Assembly: GCA_026388495.1 (NCBI GenBank)
Contig: JAPLJQ010000557.1
Coordinates: 1 to 6,494, forward strand
Origin: Deltaproteobacteria bacterium
GTDB taxonomy: Bacteria > Desulfobacterota > Syntrophia > Syntrophales > UBA2185
DNA length: 6,494 bases
Direction: 5' to 3'
The notes beneath the pieces were generated by a model that was not told where the DNA came from, ran no database searches, and was given only the letters and a program-made list of their open reading frames with translations. Of the stretch, positions 5,792 through 6,494 are shown one piece after another (the stretch's first letter is position 1; each line of letters opens with the position of its first letter). The position numbers and the translations under genes are program-made.

Positions 5792-5906
5792 CGTAAAAAG
5801 TCTAATTATGTCATTTCGAGGAGCAAAGCGACGATAAATCTTTAATTATTTCAAGATTTCTCCCTGCGGTCGAAATGACATCACGGATGTTTTACGACTT
5901 TTTACG
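5792..5906. repeat. Outer inverted repeat enclosing the MITE-like element
   Basis: CGTAAAAAGTC (5792-5802) and GACTTTTTACG (5896-5906) are perfect 11-bp inverted repeats. They lie 6 bases left and 15 bases right of the inner element (5809-5880). The whole 115-bp unit may be the real mobile or repeated module, or the inner element may have inserted into the loop of an older palindrome. Confidence 0.55.
5809..5880. mobile_element. 72-bp MITE-like element with 11-bp terminal inverted repeats
   Basis: TGTCATTTCGA (5809-5819) and TCGAAATGACA (5870-5880) are perfect inverse copies, extended by one A-T pair outside. Internally AAATCTT and AAGATTT pair around the AT-rich centre TAATTATTTC. It has no coding capacity. 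A second partial copy starts the window (1-30), so this is a multicopy family in this genome. From memory, related sequences (TGTCATTTCGA ... GAGAAATCTT) are common in intergenic regions of environmental bacteria. No clear target-site duplication is visible, so mobility by a transposase is inferred only from its form. Confidence 0.75.
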
Positions 5907-6056
5907 AAGCCGTCAACGAATAATATACGAAAAGACTTGATTCACAAAATTGCGGTTTACTGTGCCAGATATTCAAGGATATATCAATATTGTTATTTTG
6001 TCATTAATGGGCCAATCGGCGCCTTTTACAAGGCGGCAGCTTTGGGGAGAAATAGA

Positions 6057-6084
6057 AAGTCATGTCTACGCTTAAACATGACTT
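6057..6084 (-). terminator. Hairpin, possible weak terminator
   Basis: AAGTCATGT (6057-6065) pairs perfectly with ACATGACTT (6076-6084): nine pairs around a 10-base loop. On the minus strand it is followed by TCTATTTC, a modest T-rich tract, and it begins at the stop codon of the short hydrophobic ORF. The stem is AT-rich, so termination would be weak. Confidence 0.4.
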
Positions 6085-6133
6085 AACTGTATGATATAAT
6101 AAGTAAGATGATGACACCGCCGATCATTTCCAT
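6083..6133 (-). other. Possible 16-residue hydrophobic peptide ORF
   Basis: The frame reads MEMIGGVIILLIISYS and then stops. The hydrophobic run is long enough for a short membrane-associated peptide. It overlaps the end of the broken gene upstream by 10 bases and ends in a hairpin. No good ribosome-binding site precedes it. It may instead be the shifted C-terminal tail of that pseudogene, or chance. Confidence 0.2.
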
Positions 6134-6403
6134 GCCAGGTTTTTGCTCGGTTTCGGCTCCCCGGATTCCCCGTTCTGAGATCCGTTTCCGTCTTCCGGCG
6201 GTGGCTACGTGACCGCGGTTAGAACAGTCTCAAGGGTGCGTTTCATATTTCCGATGGCGATGATGAAGTTTTGCTTCTCCTCCGGAGACAGGGTCTGAAC
6301 GTCCAAGGTCTTGATCTTTCTCGCTGTGGCGTCCATGGCGTTGAAGTGCGCTTTGCACTTTGGTCGTTTTGACGCCCGTCGCGGTTTTTTTCTTCGTGGT
6401 CAG
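6124..6403 (-). pseudogene. Broken small gene, unknown family (frameshift plus in-frame stop)
   Basis: Three protein-like segments lie in order. The first, from a CTG at 6401-6403 preceded by AAGGA, reads TTKKKTATGVKTTK, a typical lysine-rich N-terminus. At about 6358-6360 a +1 shift is needed to reach CKAHFNAMDATARKIKTL, DVQTLSPEEKQNFIIAIGNM and KRTLETVLTAVT, an amphipathic helical segment. A TAG stop (6205-6207) interrupts the frame. Read past it, the same frame continues PPPEDGNGSQNGESGEPKPS and KNLAWK to a TGA at 6124-6126, a low-complexity tail that looks like former coding sequence. I do not recognise the family. Decay is the simplest reading. The open frame starting with ATG at 6429-6431 (MKILAIQGYTDHEEK) spans the region in another phase and has an unnatural, arginine- and serine-rich composition. 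Confidence 0.5.
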
Positions 6404-6448
6404 TGTATCCTTGTATTGCCAGTATTTTCATATATATACACTACGTGG

Positions 6449-6494
6449 ATTCCCGACGGAGCCTGCCCTCGAAAGTACTTGTCGGGGGCGGGAA
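6449..6494. repeat. Palindromic repeat running off the window edge
   Basis: GATTCCCGAC (6449-6458) and GTCGGGGGCGGGAA (6481-6494) are imperfect inverse arms: TCCCGAC against GTCGGG, and TTCCCG against CGGGAA. They enclose about 22 bases. This resembles the family of short intergenic repeats with ATTCCCG ... CGGGAAT ends. The right end may lie just outside the window. Confidence 0.4.

Larger units (their letters stand above)
5633..6082. other. Gene-free interval with repeats
   Basis: No frame on either strand carries a convincing protein. Just upstream of the cupin gene is a perfect GCGGC-TTT-GCCGC hairpin (5680-5692). Then come the 72-bp inverted-repeat element with its outer inverted arms, an AT-rich stretch (about 5907-6010), and a short hairpin CGCCTT-TTAC-AAGGCG (6020-6035). 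I could not pick a convincing promoter for the cupin gene within it. Confidence 0.5.

Noticed and set aside
6243..6431. Open frame starting MKILAIQGYTDHEEK on the minus strand
   Set aside because: Its later part is an arginine-, serine- and proline-rich shadow. A different frame of the same strand holds the more natural segment HFNAMDATARKIKTLD, so I annotated the broken gene instead.
1..6494. CRISPR array, tRNA or rRNA genes
   Set aside because: I saw no regularly spaced repeats, cloverleaf-like sequence or rRNA signature. The two copies of the 30-base repeat are 5.8 kb apart.

Overview
This window reads as an accessory stretch of a free-living, probably environmental proteobacterium. My best guess is a Desulfobacterota-type genome, because of the style of its short palindromic repeats and the Fe-S radical SAM gene; this is inference, as no rRNA or other phylogenetic marker is present. 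Every gene I can support lies on the minus strand, so the biological order runs from high to low coordinates. Base composition is mosaic: the pabBC gene is clearly GC-rich (65% in a 60-base line sampled near 4141), while the isochorismatase gene is AT-rich (38% near 3001).

Layout in transcription order. (1) Positions 6494-5633 hold no intact gene. They contain a palindromic repeat at the edge, a broken small gene (frameshift plus in-frame stop), a short hydrophobic peptide ORF followed by a hairpin, and a 72-bp MITE-like element with perfect 11-bp terminal inverted repeats, nested in a wider inverted repeat. The right part of another copy of this element opens the window at 1-30. (2) 5632-3428: a cupin protein, then a PabB-PabC fusion for p-aminobenzoate (folate) synthesis. 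(3) 3377-1725: three small single-domain enzymes, an isochorismatase-family hydrolase, a carboxymuconolactone-decarboxylase-family protein and an EthD-domain protein. (4) 1564-1065: an intact hicB antitoxin without hicA, running straight into the 3' half of a vapB and the 3' third of a vapC. (5) 1055-108: a YhcC-type (TIGR01212) radical SAM protein.

The most notable structure is an integron attC-like site (2691-2775) between the isochorismatase and CMD genes. It has a perfect GTTRRRY core, an inner complementary stem with extra unpaired bases on one arm, the stop codon of one gene inside the outer core, and the next start codon 19 nt beyond the other. A second, half-preserved site follows the CMD gene, and a 53-bp palindrome lies where its other half should be. 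With the orphan toxin-antitoxin pieces, this suggests an eroding sedentary cassette array (a CALIN-like remnant), with no integrase in view. The genes do not form one recognisable pathway. I did not find a convincing new multi-gene system; the case here is for a decayed cassette and toxin-antitoxin region shaped by repeats.
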